Source of the DNA: Giesbergeria sp.
GTDB lineage: Bacteria; Pseudomonadota; Gammaproteobacteria; Burkholderiales; Burkholderiaceae_C
DNA length: 10,804 nt
Direction: 5' to 3'
Assembly (NCBI GenBank): GCA_030690515.1
Contig: JAUYGP010000383.1
Coordinates: 1 to 10,804, forward strand
Shown: positions 1-6,983 of the stretch, piece by piece
Layout: each line of letters starts with the position of its first letter
How positions within the stretch are numbered: position 1 is the stretch's first letter
Made by a program: the position numbers and the translations under genes
Notes under the pieces: generated by a model
Databases searched by the model: none
What the model was told of the DNA's origin: nothing
The model's input: the letters and a program-made list of their open reading frames with translations, nothing else

Positions 1-771
1 ACCAAAGAAGAACATTGACAGCACCATCGCCTCGGTCGAAGCGTGGGTGATGATGGTACGGCTCATGGTGCTGGTGATGGCATGGTCGATGACCTCGTGG
101 GTCGTCATCTTCCGGTAGCGCCGGAAGGCCTCGCGGATCCGGTCAAAGATCACCACCGATTCGTTCACTGAATACCCCAAAACCGCCAGCACAGCAGCCA
201 GCACGGAGAGCGAAAACTCCCACTGAAAGAACGCAAAGAAGCCCAGAATGATGATCACGTCATGCAGGTTGGCAATGATGGCGGCGACGCCGAATTTCCA
301 TTCGAAGCGCAGCGCCAGATACACGACGATACCCAGCACCACCATCCCCAGCGCCATCAGGCCGCCATGTACCAGTTCTTCACCCACCTGCGGGCCGACA
401 AACTCGGTACGGCGCAGTGTGGCTTCGGGATCGACCGTTTTGAGGGCAGCAATCACCTGCTCGCTTTGCTGCGCCGAGGAAACGCCTTTCTGCACGGGCA
501 GGCGAATCATCACGTCACGTGAGTTGCCAAAGTTCTGCACCTGCACATCGGTGTAGCCTAAACCCGTCACCGTTTCGCGTACCTTGGCCAGTTCTGCAGG
601 CTGGCTGTAGGCCACCTCCATCACCGTACCACCCGTAAACTCAACCGACAGATGCAGTCCGCGCGAGAGTAGAAAGAACACCGCCAGAGCGAAAGTAATG
701 AAGGAAATCGCGTTGAATACCAACGCGTGCTTCATGAAGGGGATGTCTTTTTTGATGCGGAAAAATTCCAT
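1..771 (-). CDS. secF: Protein translocase subunit SecF (3' end beyond window)
   Basis: SecF is an inner-membrane RND-type protein that works with SecD and YajC to drive late steps of Sec export using proton motive force. The window holds 257 codons from an ATG; the family is usually a little over 300 residues, so roughly the last 60 run off the left edge. TM1 lies at about residues 15-36, followed by the family motif VEFTGGT (43-49), a short periplasmic domain, and TM segments from about 136. The sequence GYSVNESVVIFDRIRE (199-214) is the conserved SecF membrane motif. Where E. coli SecF has the functionally important Asp213, this protein has Glu204, a conservative change I believe is common in betaproteobacteria. 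The start sits 6 nt after the stop of a 24-codon upstream ORF. Its own Shine-Dalgarno is weak (AAGG, about 10 nt upstream), so its translation may depend on coupling to that ORF. Confidence 0.97.
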   Translation of the reverse strand, partial: MEFFRIKKDIPFMKHALVFNAISFITFALAVFFLLSRGLHLSVEFTGGTVMEVAYSQPAELAKVRETVTGLGYTDVQVQNFGNSRDVMIRLPVQKGVSSAQQSEQVIAALKTVDPEATLRRTEFVGPQVGEELVHGGLMALGMVVLGIVVYLALRFEWKFGVAAIIANLHDVIIILGFFAFFQWEFSLSVLAAVLAVLGYSVNESVVIFDRIREAFRRYRKMTTHEVIDHAITSTMSRTIITHASTEAMVLSMFFFG

Positions 772-852
772 GATTTCTTAACCTTTTTCTGGAATTTTCA
801 GAGGAAGCTCATATGCGCGCAGCGCATGTGATGCTGGAACTAAGAATTCCAT
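762..852 (-). repeat. Direct repeat ATGGAATT(C/T)TT flanking an 81-bp segment
   Basis: On the minus strand ATGGAATT occurs at 852-845 and again at 771-764, the second being the first codons of secF; with one mismatch the identity extends to 11 nt. Between them is a segment with an almost perfect 9-bp inverted repeat (810-818 with 822-830, loop 819-821, one A/C mismatch in the transcript). A direct repeat bounding a hairpin-bearing segment could be a small insertion with a target-site duplication, or an unequal duplication of the secF start. The match is too short to exclude chance. Confidence 0.45.
778..852 (-). CDS. 24-codon ORF between secD and secF, in frame with secF
   Basis: I do not recognise this peptide. 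It begins ATG GAA TTC (Met-Glu-Phe-Leu), closely resembling the SecF start ATG GAA TTT (Met-Glu-Phe-Phe). It runs 24 codons to a TAA, and the secF ATG follows after 6 nt. The ORF has the best Shine-Dalgarno in the sec cluster, AAAGGAGG directly at the secD stop with 6 nt between GGAGG and ATG. It is exactly in frame with secF (81 nt between the two ATGs), so only the TAA prevents an N-terminal extension of SecF. The short peptide has no membrane segment. It may be a coupling leader, or simply debris of an 81-bp insertion or duplication that separated secF from its original ribosome-binding site. That it is translated is inferred from the Shine-Dalgarno only. Confidence 0.45.
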   Translation of the reverse strand: MEFLVPASHALRAYELPLKIPEKG

Positions 853-855
853 GGT

Positions 856-866
856 CTTCCTCCTTT
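856..866 (-). promoter_or_regulatory. Strong Shine-Dalgarno overlapping the secD stop
   Basis: The minus strand reads AAAGGAGGAAG starting within the secD TAA. This near-perfect anti-16S match is correctly spaced for the ATG at 852-850 (the 24-codon ORF) but lies about 90 nt from the secF ATG. It indicates that ribosomes finishing secD are meant to restart immediately downstream. Confidence 0.7.
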
Positions 867-2751
867 ATTCCGGACGGGCCAAAGCCGTGGTGGTGTTTCC
901 CGGCTTCCAGATCTGTCCAATGGACAGGCTCTTGAGCTTCTTCTTGTCGCCGTACCAGAGGTTGACGAGGCCGCGCGAGAAAAACACGGCCGAGAACATG
1001 CTGGTCAGAATGCCGATGCAGTGCACCACGGCAAAGCCGCGCACCGGGCCCGAACCAAAAGCCAACAAAGCCAAACCGACGATCAGCGTGGTGACGTTCG
1101 AGTCCAGGATGGTGGCCCAGGCGCGCTCGTAGCCCGTGTGAATGGCCATCTGCGGTGATGCACCCTCGCGCAGTTCTTCGCGGATGCGTTCGTTGATGAG
1201 CACGTTCGAGTCAATCGCTACGCCAATGGCCAGCGCCATGGCGGCAATACCGGGCAGTGTCAGCGTAGCCTGCAGCATCGACAGCACAGCCAGCAGCATG
1301 AGCACGTTGACACCCAGCGCGACGGTCGAGATCACGCCAAACAGCAGGTAATACATGCACATGAAGGCCGCCACGGCCAGCAAGCCCCAGACTACGCTGT
1401 TGATGCCGCGGGCGATGTTGTCGGCCCCGAGACTCGGGCCAATCGTGAACTCTTCGATGATTTCCATGGGCGCTGCCAGCGAACCCGCGCGCAGCAGCAA
1501 AGCCGTGTCGTTGGCTTCCATGGTGGTCATCCGGCCCGAAATCTGCACCCGCCCGCCGCCGATCTCCGAGCGGATCACGGGCGCCGTCACCACCTCACCC
1601 TTGCCCTTTTCGAACAGGATGATGGCCATGCGCTTGTTGATGTTCTCCCGCGTCACATCACGGAAGATGCGCGCACCCTTGGCGTCGAGCGTGAGGTTGA
1701 CGGTAGGTTCCTGCGTCTGGCCATCAAAGCCAGGCTGGGCGTCGGTCAGGTTCTCGCCGGTCAGGATGACCTGTTTCTTCACGATCACCGGCTGGCCATT
1801 GCGCTCCAGATAGCGCTCGGAACCGAACGGCACCGGGCCTTGCCCGGACTCGGCTGCCCGCGCCTCGGTGCCTTCATCCACCAGACGCACTTCCAACGTG
1901 GCCGTGCGGCCCAGGATGTCCTTGGCCTTGGCCGTGTCCTGCACACCGGGCAGTTGCACGACGATGCGATCCAGCCCCTGCTGCTGGATCACGGGCTCGG
2001 CCACGCCCAATTCATTGATCCGGTTGTGCAGCGTGGTGATGTTCTGCTTAAGCGCCTGTTCCTGCACGCGACGCATGGCTTCGGGTTTGATGGACGCGCG
2101 CAGCTTAAGCTCGGTGCCGTCAGGCACCGTCGTGACCTGTAGATCTGGGAACTGATCGGCGATCAGGTTGCTGGCCGCCGTGCGTGTGGCTTCATCACGC
2201 ACTTTGATATCCACGGTCTGGCCATCGCGGCTGATGCCTCCATGGCGGATGTTCTTGTCGCGCAGCGTGCTGCGAAGATCACCGGCATACGACTCGGCCT
2301 TCTTGGTCAGCGCCGCCTGCATGTCCACCTGCAGCATGAAGTGCACACCACCGCGCAGGTCGAGTCCCAAATACATGGGCTGTGCATGCAAGGCGGTCAG
2401 CCAAGTAGGCGAGCGCGAGATGAGGTTCAGCGCCACGATGTAGGCCGGATCCTGGGCGTCTGGGATCAGTGCCTTCTGGATAGCGTCCTTGGCCTTGAGC
2501 TGGTTATCCGGTGTATCGAAGCGTGCGCGCACCGAACTGCCGTCCAGGCTGACGAAATCGGGCGTGAGGCCCGCCGCCTTGAGCACCTCTTCCACACGCT
2601 GCAACACGGCCGTGTCCACCTTGATGGTGGCCTTGGCCGACGAGACTTGCACAGCAGGCGCCTCGCCAAAGAAATTGGGCAGGGTGTAAAGCACCCCCAC
2701 CAGCAACGCAATCACCAGGATCGCGTACTTCCAGACCGGATAACGGTTCAT
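865..2751 (-). CDS. secD: Protein translocase subunit SecD
   Basis: SecD is the larger partner of the SecDF complex; it binds translocating chains in the periplasm and couples release to proton flow. The product is 628 residues, the usual length. TM1 spans about residues 10-28, followed by LGLDLRGG (128-135), a hallmark of the P1 base, then a long periplasmic region. TM2-TM6 occupy about 450-600. The motif GVAIDSNVLINERIREE (510-526) carries Asp514, equivalent to the proton-relay Asp519 of E. coli SecD. The ATG start at 2751 matches the expected MNRYPVWKY N-terminus; the Shine-Dalgarno is modest (GAGGT, about 12 nt upstream). The gene lies 77 nt after yajC in the classic yajC-secD-secF order and is probably co-transcribed. 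Its TAA overlaps a strong Shine-Dalgarno for the next ORF. Confidence 0.98.
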   Translation of the reverse strand: MNRYPVWKYAILVIALLVGVLYTLPNFFGEAPAVQVSSAKATIKVDTAVLQRVEEVLKAAGLTPDFVSLDGSSVRARFDTPDNQLKAKDAIQKALIPDAQDPAYIVALNLISRSPTWLTALHAQPMYLGLDLRGGVHFMLQVDMQAALTKKAESYAGDLRSTLRDKNIRHGGISRDGQTVDIKVRDEATRTAASNLIADQFPDLQVTTVPDGTELKLRASIKPEAMRRVQEQALKQNITTLHNRINELGVAEPVIQQQGLDRIVVQLPGVQDTAKAKDILGRTATLEVRLVDEGTEARAAESGQGPVPFGSERYLERNGQPVIVKKQVILTGENLTDAQPGFDGQTQEPTVNLTLDAKGARIFRDVTRENINKRMAIILFEKGKGEVVTAPVIRSEIGGGRVQISGRMTTMEANDTALLLRAGSLAAPMEIIEEFTIGPSLGADNIARGINSVVWGLLAVAAFMCMYYLLFGVISTVALGVNVLMLLAVLSMLQATLTLPGIAAMALAIGVAIDSNVLINERIREELREGASPQMAIHTGYERAWATILDSNVTTLIVGLALLAFGSGPVRGFAVVHCIGILTSMFSAVFFSRGLVNLWYGDKKKLKSLSIGQIWKPGNTTTALARPE

Positions 2752-2781
2752 GATCGCACTTTTACCTCAGGGACAAGAACA

Positions 2782-2818
2782 GGACGGGGTGCAGAGCAGC
2801 CGTCCCCTGACTTCAGGG
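2782..2818 (-). other. Two small hairpins between yajC and secD
   Basis: The 77-nt yajC-secD gap contains GGACGG (2782-2787) pairing with CCGTCC (2800-2805), and an adjacent CCCTG/CAGGG palindrome (2805-2818). They overlap at one base. Neither is followed by a T-run on the minus strand, so they look more like RNA processing or stability elements than a terminator. Confidence 0.35.
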
Positions 2819-2828
2819 CCGCTGCTGC

Positions 2829-3164
2829 TTATTTGATGGTGCCCTTGGGCAGCACCTGCACCACAGCAGAACGCTGTACCTGCACCTCCACCCCCGAGGC
2901 GATCTCGATATTCAGGTATTGCTCGGACATGCGGGCGACCTTGCCAAGAATGCCACCACCGATGACCACTTCATCGCCCTTGGCGATGGCTTCGATCATG
3001 GCGCGGTGCTCTTTCTGGCGCTTCATCTGGGGCCGGATCATGACGAAGTACAGCACCACGAACATCAACACCAACGGCAGCATGCCCGTCAACGTCGACA
3101 TGATGTCACCGCCACCAGCAGCGGCGGCAGGAGCGGTCTGGGCGAAAGCGGAAGAAATAAACAC
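2829..3164 (-). CDS. yajC: Sec translocon accessory subunit YajC
   Basis: YajC is a small single-span inner-membrane protein that associates with SecDF and SecYEG. From the GTG at 3164 the product is 111 residues, matching the roughly 110 residues of the family. An open frame continues upstream to 3344 but would add 60 arginine- and cysteine-rich residues typical of untranslated high-GC DNA. The GTG has a Shine-Dalgarno-like CTGGAG 8 nt upstream. Visible features are the N-terminal FISSAFAQ, an Ala/Gly-rich linker, a TM helix at about 28-43, the basic stretch RPQMKRQKEH (44-53), and the conserved KGDEVVIGGGILGKV (62-76) and VLPKGTIK C-terminus. It is the first gene of the yajC-secD-secF unit. 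The start codon call is the least certain part. Confidence 0.95.
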   Translation of the reverse strand: MFISSAFAQTAPAAAAGGGDIMSTLTGMLPLVLMFVVLYFVMIRPQMKRQKEHRAMIEAIAKGDEVVIGGGILGKVARMSEQYLNIEIASGVEVQVQRSAVVQVLPKGTIK

Positions 3165-3249
3165 AGGCAGAACTCCAGAATGGATGGTCAATAGGGACAC
3201 GCGAAAACACGCGCAGGCGCGAGGGCACCTGCACGGCGCGGAATCGGGC

Positions 3250-3280
3250 ATTGTATGCGGGGACCCCGCGCGCTTGCCAA
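3250..3280 (-). promoter_or_regulatory. Candidate sigma70 promoter for yajC-secD-secF
   Basis: On the minus strand TTGGCA (3280-3275) and TACAAT (3255-3250) are separated by 19 nt, a little longer than ideal. The spacer contains the perfect palindrome GCGGGG-T-CCCCGC (3269-3257). The -10 lies about 86 nt upstream of the yajC GTG. This is the best promoter-like pair in the 255-bp gap, but it is assigned by eye only. Confidence 0.4.
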
Positions 3281-3330
3281 GCCCCTTGTCTTGCACTTCG
3301 CAGGAAAGTGTTTTTCCATCAATTTGAACA

Positions 3331-3398
3331 AAAATAGCCTCCAACGCTTACTGGACAAGCGCTAGAAGCTATAAATTTAATAGCATTCAATCGAATGC
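3331..3398 (-). terminator. Tandem hairpins; repeat copy 1, terminator of the oxidoreductase gene
   Basis: Downstream of the oxidoreductase stop, the minus strand has a perfect 6-bp hairpin (GCATTC/GAATGC, 3398-3383). An AT-rich GCTAT/ATAGC hairpin follows, then a long imperfect stem around GCTTGTCCAGTAAGC: arms about 3334-3349 and 3357-3372, with three internal mismatches. The long stem is immediately followed by TATTTTTGTT, as in an intrinsic terminator. The core CTAGCGCTT...AAGCG is shared with the element at 7820-7860, so this is also a dispersed repeat. It would stop oxidoreductase transcription before the sec operon promoter. Confidence 0.65.
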
Positions 3399-3419
3399 CT
3401 ACAGAGAGCCCACCGGTGT

Positions 3420-6400
3420 TCAGGCCACCAGACGCTCGGCCGGACTGCGCCACTGGGCCATCAAACGGTCCCACTGGGCGCGTGCGGCCAGCAGGTGGCG
3501 TTCCTTGACGTGGCCATAGCCCCGAATGTGTTCCGGGATCTGCGCAATCTCCACGGCCAAGGCCAGGCGCTCAGGCGTCAGGCCCGCGATCAGTTCCTCA
3601 ATGCATTCGCGGTACTGCACGATCAATGCGCGCTCCACACGGCGCTCTTCGGTTTTACCGAACACGTCGAGCGCACTGCCCCGCAACCCCTTCAGGCGGG
3701 ACAACATCCCCAGGGCCTTGCGCATCCAGGGCCCAAACGACTGTTTGACCAGCTCGCCCTTGTCATTGCGCTGGGCCAGCAGGGGCGGCGCCATGTGGTG
3801 AACGATCTTGTAATCCCCTTCAAACATGCTGGCAATGCGGTCGGTAAACGCCTTGTCGGTGTGCAGGCGCGCCACTTCATACTCGTCCTTGTAGGCCATG
3901 AGCTTGAACAGGTACTTGGCCACCGCCTCGGTCAGGCGCGTGCCCGTGCCCAGCCGCGATTCGGCGGCCTGCACCTTTTCGACGAAGGCTTGGTAGTCGG
4001 CTGCGTAGACCGCGTTCTGGTAACCAGTGAGGTATTCGATGCGCTGCGACACCACTTCCATCAGCGCGGGCTTCTTGACGAAGGCGATCACCTGCGCGGC
4101 CCGGAACAAAGCCTGCACCGCGGCCAGATCGTGCGCGCAGCGGCGCCCCCACTCAAAGGCAGCCTTGTTGTTGTCCACCTGCACGCCATTGAGCTCCATG
4201 GCGCGCATCAGCGCAGCCAGCGACAGCGGTACCCGGCCCTTTTGCCAAGCAAAGCCCAGCAGCAGCGGGTTGGTGTAAATGCTGTCGCCCAACAACTGCA
4301 TGGCGACCTGCTCGGCATCAAAGCGGCCCACCAGGGCCTCGCCCACAGCGGCCACCACAGCGCTCTCGCAATTGCCGCCCGGGAACTGCCAGTCGGGGTT
4401 GGTCACAAACGCCGCCGTGGGCGTGCCATGGGTGTTGAGCGCTACAAAGGTGCGGCCCGGCTGCATGACGGCCAGGGTGTACTTGTGGGCCGCCACGATG
4501 GAATCGCAGCCGATCACCAGGTCTGCCTTGGCGGTGTCCACCTTGGTGGTGAAGATCGCCTCAGGGGTGTTTGCGATCTGGATATGGCTCCAGGTGGCGC
4601 CGCCTTTTTGCGCCAGACCACCCGCATCCTGCGTGACCACGCCCTTGCCATCGAGGTGCGCGGCCATGCCCAGCAGCGAGCCAATGGTGATGACACCCGT
4701 GCCGCCCACGCCGCCCACCACGATGCCCCAGGCACTGTCGGCCTGTGGCAGCACCGGTTCGGGCAGCGGCGGCTGGTTGGAGAGATCGCCTTTTTTCTCT
4801 TTCTTGGGCTTCTTGAGCTTGCCGCCTTCGATGGTGACAAAGCTCGGGCAAAAGCCGTTGACGCAGGAGTAATCCTTGTTGCAGGTGCTCTGGTTGATGC
4901 GGCGCTTGCGGCCAAACGGGGTTTCCACCGGCTCCACACTCAGGCAATTCGATTTCACCGAGCAGTCGCCACAGCCCTCGCATACGGCTTCGTTGATGAC
5001 CACCGTTTTGTCGGGCGTGGCAAGCAGACCGCGTTTGCGGCGGCGGCGTTTTTCGGTGGCGCAGGTCTGGTCGTAGATCAGCACGCTGCAGCCTTTGATC
5101 TCGCGCAGTTCGCGCTGGATACGGTCGAGCTCGTCGCGGTGGTGCACCGTGACACCGTCGGCCAGCACCACACCCGCATATTTCTGCGGCTCGTCGGTGA
5201 CGATGACGATCTTCACCGCCCCTTCGGACTTGACGCTGTGCATGATCTGTAGCACCGAGTGCCCCTCAGGCCGCTCGCCCACCTGCTGGCCCCCCGTCAT
5301 GGCGACGGCGTCGTTGTACAAAATTTTGTAGGTGATGTTCACCCCGGCGGCGATGGACTGGCGGATGGCCAGCAGGCCGCTGTGGAAGTAGGTGCCGTCG
5401 CCCAGGTTGGCGAACACATGCGCATCCCGGGTGAACGGCGCCTGGCCCACCCAGGTCACACCCTCGCCGCCCATCTGCGTGAAGGTGCTGGTACTGCGGT
5501 CCATCCACACCGTCATGTAGTGGCAGCCAATGCCGGCCACCGCGCGCGAGCCTTCGGGTACGCGGGTGCTGGTGTTGTGCGGGCAGCCGCTGCAGAACCA
5601 CGGTGCACGCTCACCGGTGTCGGCCTTCAACTCGATCATGGCGCGCTCGCGGGCGTCGATGGTGGCGATGCGCGACTCCATCCGGGCCACGATGTCGCTG
5701 GACACACCCAGCTTCTTCAGCCGCTTGGCAATCGCCTTGGCAATGATGGCCGGCGTCAGGTCGGCCTTGGCGCGCAGCAGCCAGTTCTGGCTGGGGTTGG
5801 GCATGGACCATTCGCCGCACTGGCCGTTCTCGCCTTCGGCCTCGTCAAACTTGCCCAGCACGTTGGGGCGCACGTCGGCGCGCCAGTTGTACAGCTCTTC
5901 CTTGAGCTGGTATTCAATGACCTGGCGTTTTTCTTCCACCACCAGAATTTCCTGCAGACCCTGGGCAAAATCGCGCGTGATGGTGGCTTCGAGCGGCCAC
6001 ACCACGTTGACCTTGTGCACGCGAATACCCAGCTGGCGGCAGGTATCGTCATCGAGGCCGAGGTCGACCAGCGCCTGGCGCGTGTCGTTGTAGGCCTTGC
6101 CGCTGGCGATGATGCCAAAGCGGTCATGCGGGCCCTGGATGACGTTGTAGTTAAGCTTGTTGGCACGCACATAGGCCAGGGCCGCGTACCACTTGTAGTC
6201 CATCAGGCGCGCCTCCTGCTCCAGCGGCGCGTCCGGCCAGCGTATGTGCAGGCCGCCCGGGGGCATGGCGAAGTCCTCGGGCATGACGATTTGCACGCGA
6301 TCCGGGTCCACCGATACGCTGCTGGACGACTCGACCACCTCCTGGATGGTCTTCATGCCCGACCACACGCCCGAGAAGCGGCTCATGGCAAAGGCGTGCA

Positions 6401-6983
6401 GGCCCATGTCGAGGATGTCCTGCACATTGCTCGGAAAGAACACCGGCGTGCCACAGGCCTTGAAAATGTGGTCGCTCTGGTGTGGCGCCGTGCTGCTCTT
6501 GCTGATGTGGTCGTCGCCGGCAATGGCGATCACGCCGCCGTGCTTGGCCGTGCCGGCCATGTTGGCGTGCTTAAACACGTCGGAGCAGCGGTCCACGCCC
6601 GGGCCCTTGCCGTACCAGATACCAAAAACGCCGTCGTACTTCTTGCTTTGTGGATACAAGTCGAGCTGCTGCGTGCCCCACACCGCTGTGGCGCCCAGCT
6701 CCTCGTTCACGCCGGGCTGGAAGACGATGTGGTTCTCGGCCAGGTGCTTCTTGGCGGCCCACAACGCCTGGTCGTAGGTGCCCAGCGGGCTGCCACGGTA
6801 GCCGCTGATAAAACCGCCCGTGTTCAGGCCTGCCGCAGCGTCGCGCTGGCGCTGCAGCATGGGCAAGCGCACGAGGGCCTGCACCCCGCTCATGAAGGCG
6901 CGGCCTTCGCCCAGGGTGTATTTGTCGTCGAGCGTGACGGTTTCGAGGGCTTTGCGAATGTGTTCAGGCAACGGGGCGTTCAC
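3420..6983 (-). CDS. Fused indolepyruvate-type 2-oxoacid:ferredoxin oxidoreductase
   Basis: Members of this family oxidatively decarboxylate aryl-pyruvates (indolepyruvate, phenylpyruvate) to the acyl-CoA with a ferredoxin-like acceptor. All catalytic parts are on one cytoplasmic polypeptide of 1187 residues. The N-terminal half is a transketolase-like region (GFISGYRGSPLG, 57-68). The TPP-binding domain carries WFCSGCPHN (462-470), GDGTYFHSG (528-536) and LYNDAVAMTGG (555-565). A ferredoxin-like cluster site follows with Cys668, 671, 674 and 680, plus Cys701, 707 and 712. A Lys-rich linker leads to the gamma domain (GGVGGTGVITIG, 757-768). The C-terminal roughly 230 residues end in the IRGYGHVKE stretch seen in this fused family. 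I place the start at GTG 6983, because AAGGAGG lies 6 nt upstream and the following residues NAPLPEHIRKALE match the duplicated copy upstream. It is divergent from an Lrp-type regulator, which fits amino-acid catabolism; the exact substrate is not decided by sequence. Confidence 0.93.
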   Translation of the reverse strand: MNAPLPEHIRKALETVTLDDKYTLGEGRAFMSGVQALVRLPMLQRQRDAAAGLNTGGFISGYRGSPLGTYDQALWAAKKHLAENHIVFQPGVNEELGATAVWGTQQLDLYPQSKKYDGVFGIWYGKGPGVDRCSDVFKHANMAGTAKHGGVIAIAGDDHISKSSTAPHQSDHIFKACGTPVFFPSNVQDILDMGLHAFAMSRFSGVWSGMKTIQEVVESSSSVSVDPDRVQIVMPEDFAMPPGGLHIRWPDAPLEQEARLMDYKWYAALAYVRANKLNYNVIQGPHDRFGIIASGKAYNDTRQALVDLGLDDDTCRQLGIRVHKVNVVWPLEATITRDFAQGLQEILVVEEKRQVIEYQLKEELYNWRADVRPNVLGKFDEAEGENGQCGEWSMPNPSQNWLLRAKADLTPAIIAKAIAKRLKKLGVSSDIVARMESRIATIDARERAMIELKADTGERAPWFCSGCPHNTSTRVPEGSRAVAGIGCHYMTVWMDRSTSTFTQMGGEGVTWVGQAPFTRDAHVFANLGDGTYFHSGLLAIRQSIAAGVNITYKILYNDAVAMTGGQQVGERPEGHSVLQIMHSVKSEGAVKIVIVTDEPQKYAGVVLADGVTVHHRDELDRIQRELREIKGCSVLIYDQTCATEKRRRRKRGLLATPDKTVVINEAVCEGCGDCSVKSNCLSVEPVETPFGRKRRINQSTCNKDYSCVNGFCPSFVTIEGGKLKKPKKEKKGDLSNQPPLPEPVLPQADSAWGIVVGGVGGTGVITIGSLLGMAAHLDGKGVVTQDAGGLAQKGGATWSHIQIANTPEAIFTTKVDTAKADLVIGCDSIVAAHKYTLAVMQPGRTFVALNTHGTPTAAFVTNPDWQFPGGNCESAVVAAVGEALVGRFDAEQVAMQLLGDSIYTNPLLLGFAWQKGRVPLSLAALMRAMELNGVQVDNNKAAFEWGRRCAHDLAAVQALFRAAQVIAFVKKPALMEVVSQRIEYLTGYQNAVYAADYQAFVEKVQAAESRLGTGTRLTEAVAKYLFKLMAYKDEYEVARLHTDKAFTDRIASMFEGDYKIVHHMAPPLLAQRNDKGELVKQSFGPWMRKALGMLSRLKGLRGSALDVFGKTEERRVERALIVQYRECIEELIAGLTPERLALAVEIAQIPEHIRGYGHVKERHLLAARAQWDRLMAQWRSPAERLVA

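Noticed and set aside
810..830. secD-secF spacer hairpin as a transcription terminator
   Set aside because: No T-run follows on the minus strand, and terminating between secD and secF would be unexpected.
2242..3327. Plus-strand open frame antisense to the secD 5' end and yajC
   Set aside because: It overlaps two clearly identified genes on the opposite strand, and its translation has no recognisable domain.
3165..3344. 60-residue N-terminal extension of yajC
   Set aside because: It crosses the candidate promoter and part of the terminator repeat, and gives a protein far longer than the YajC family.
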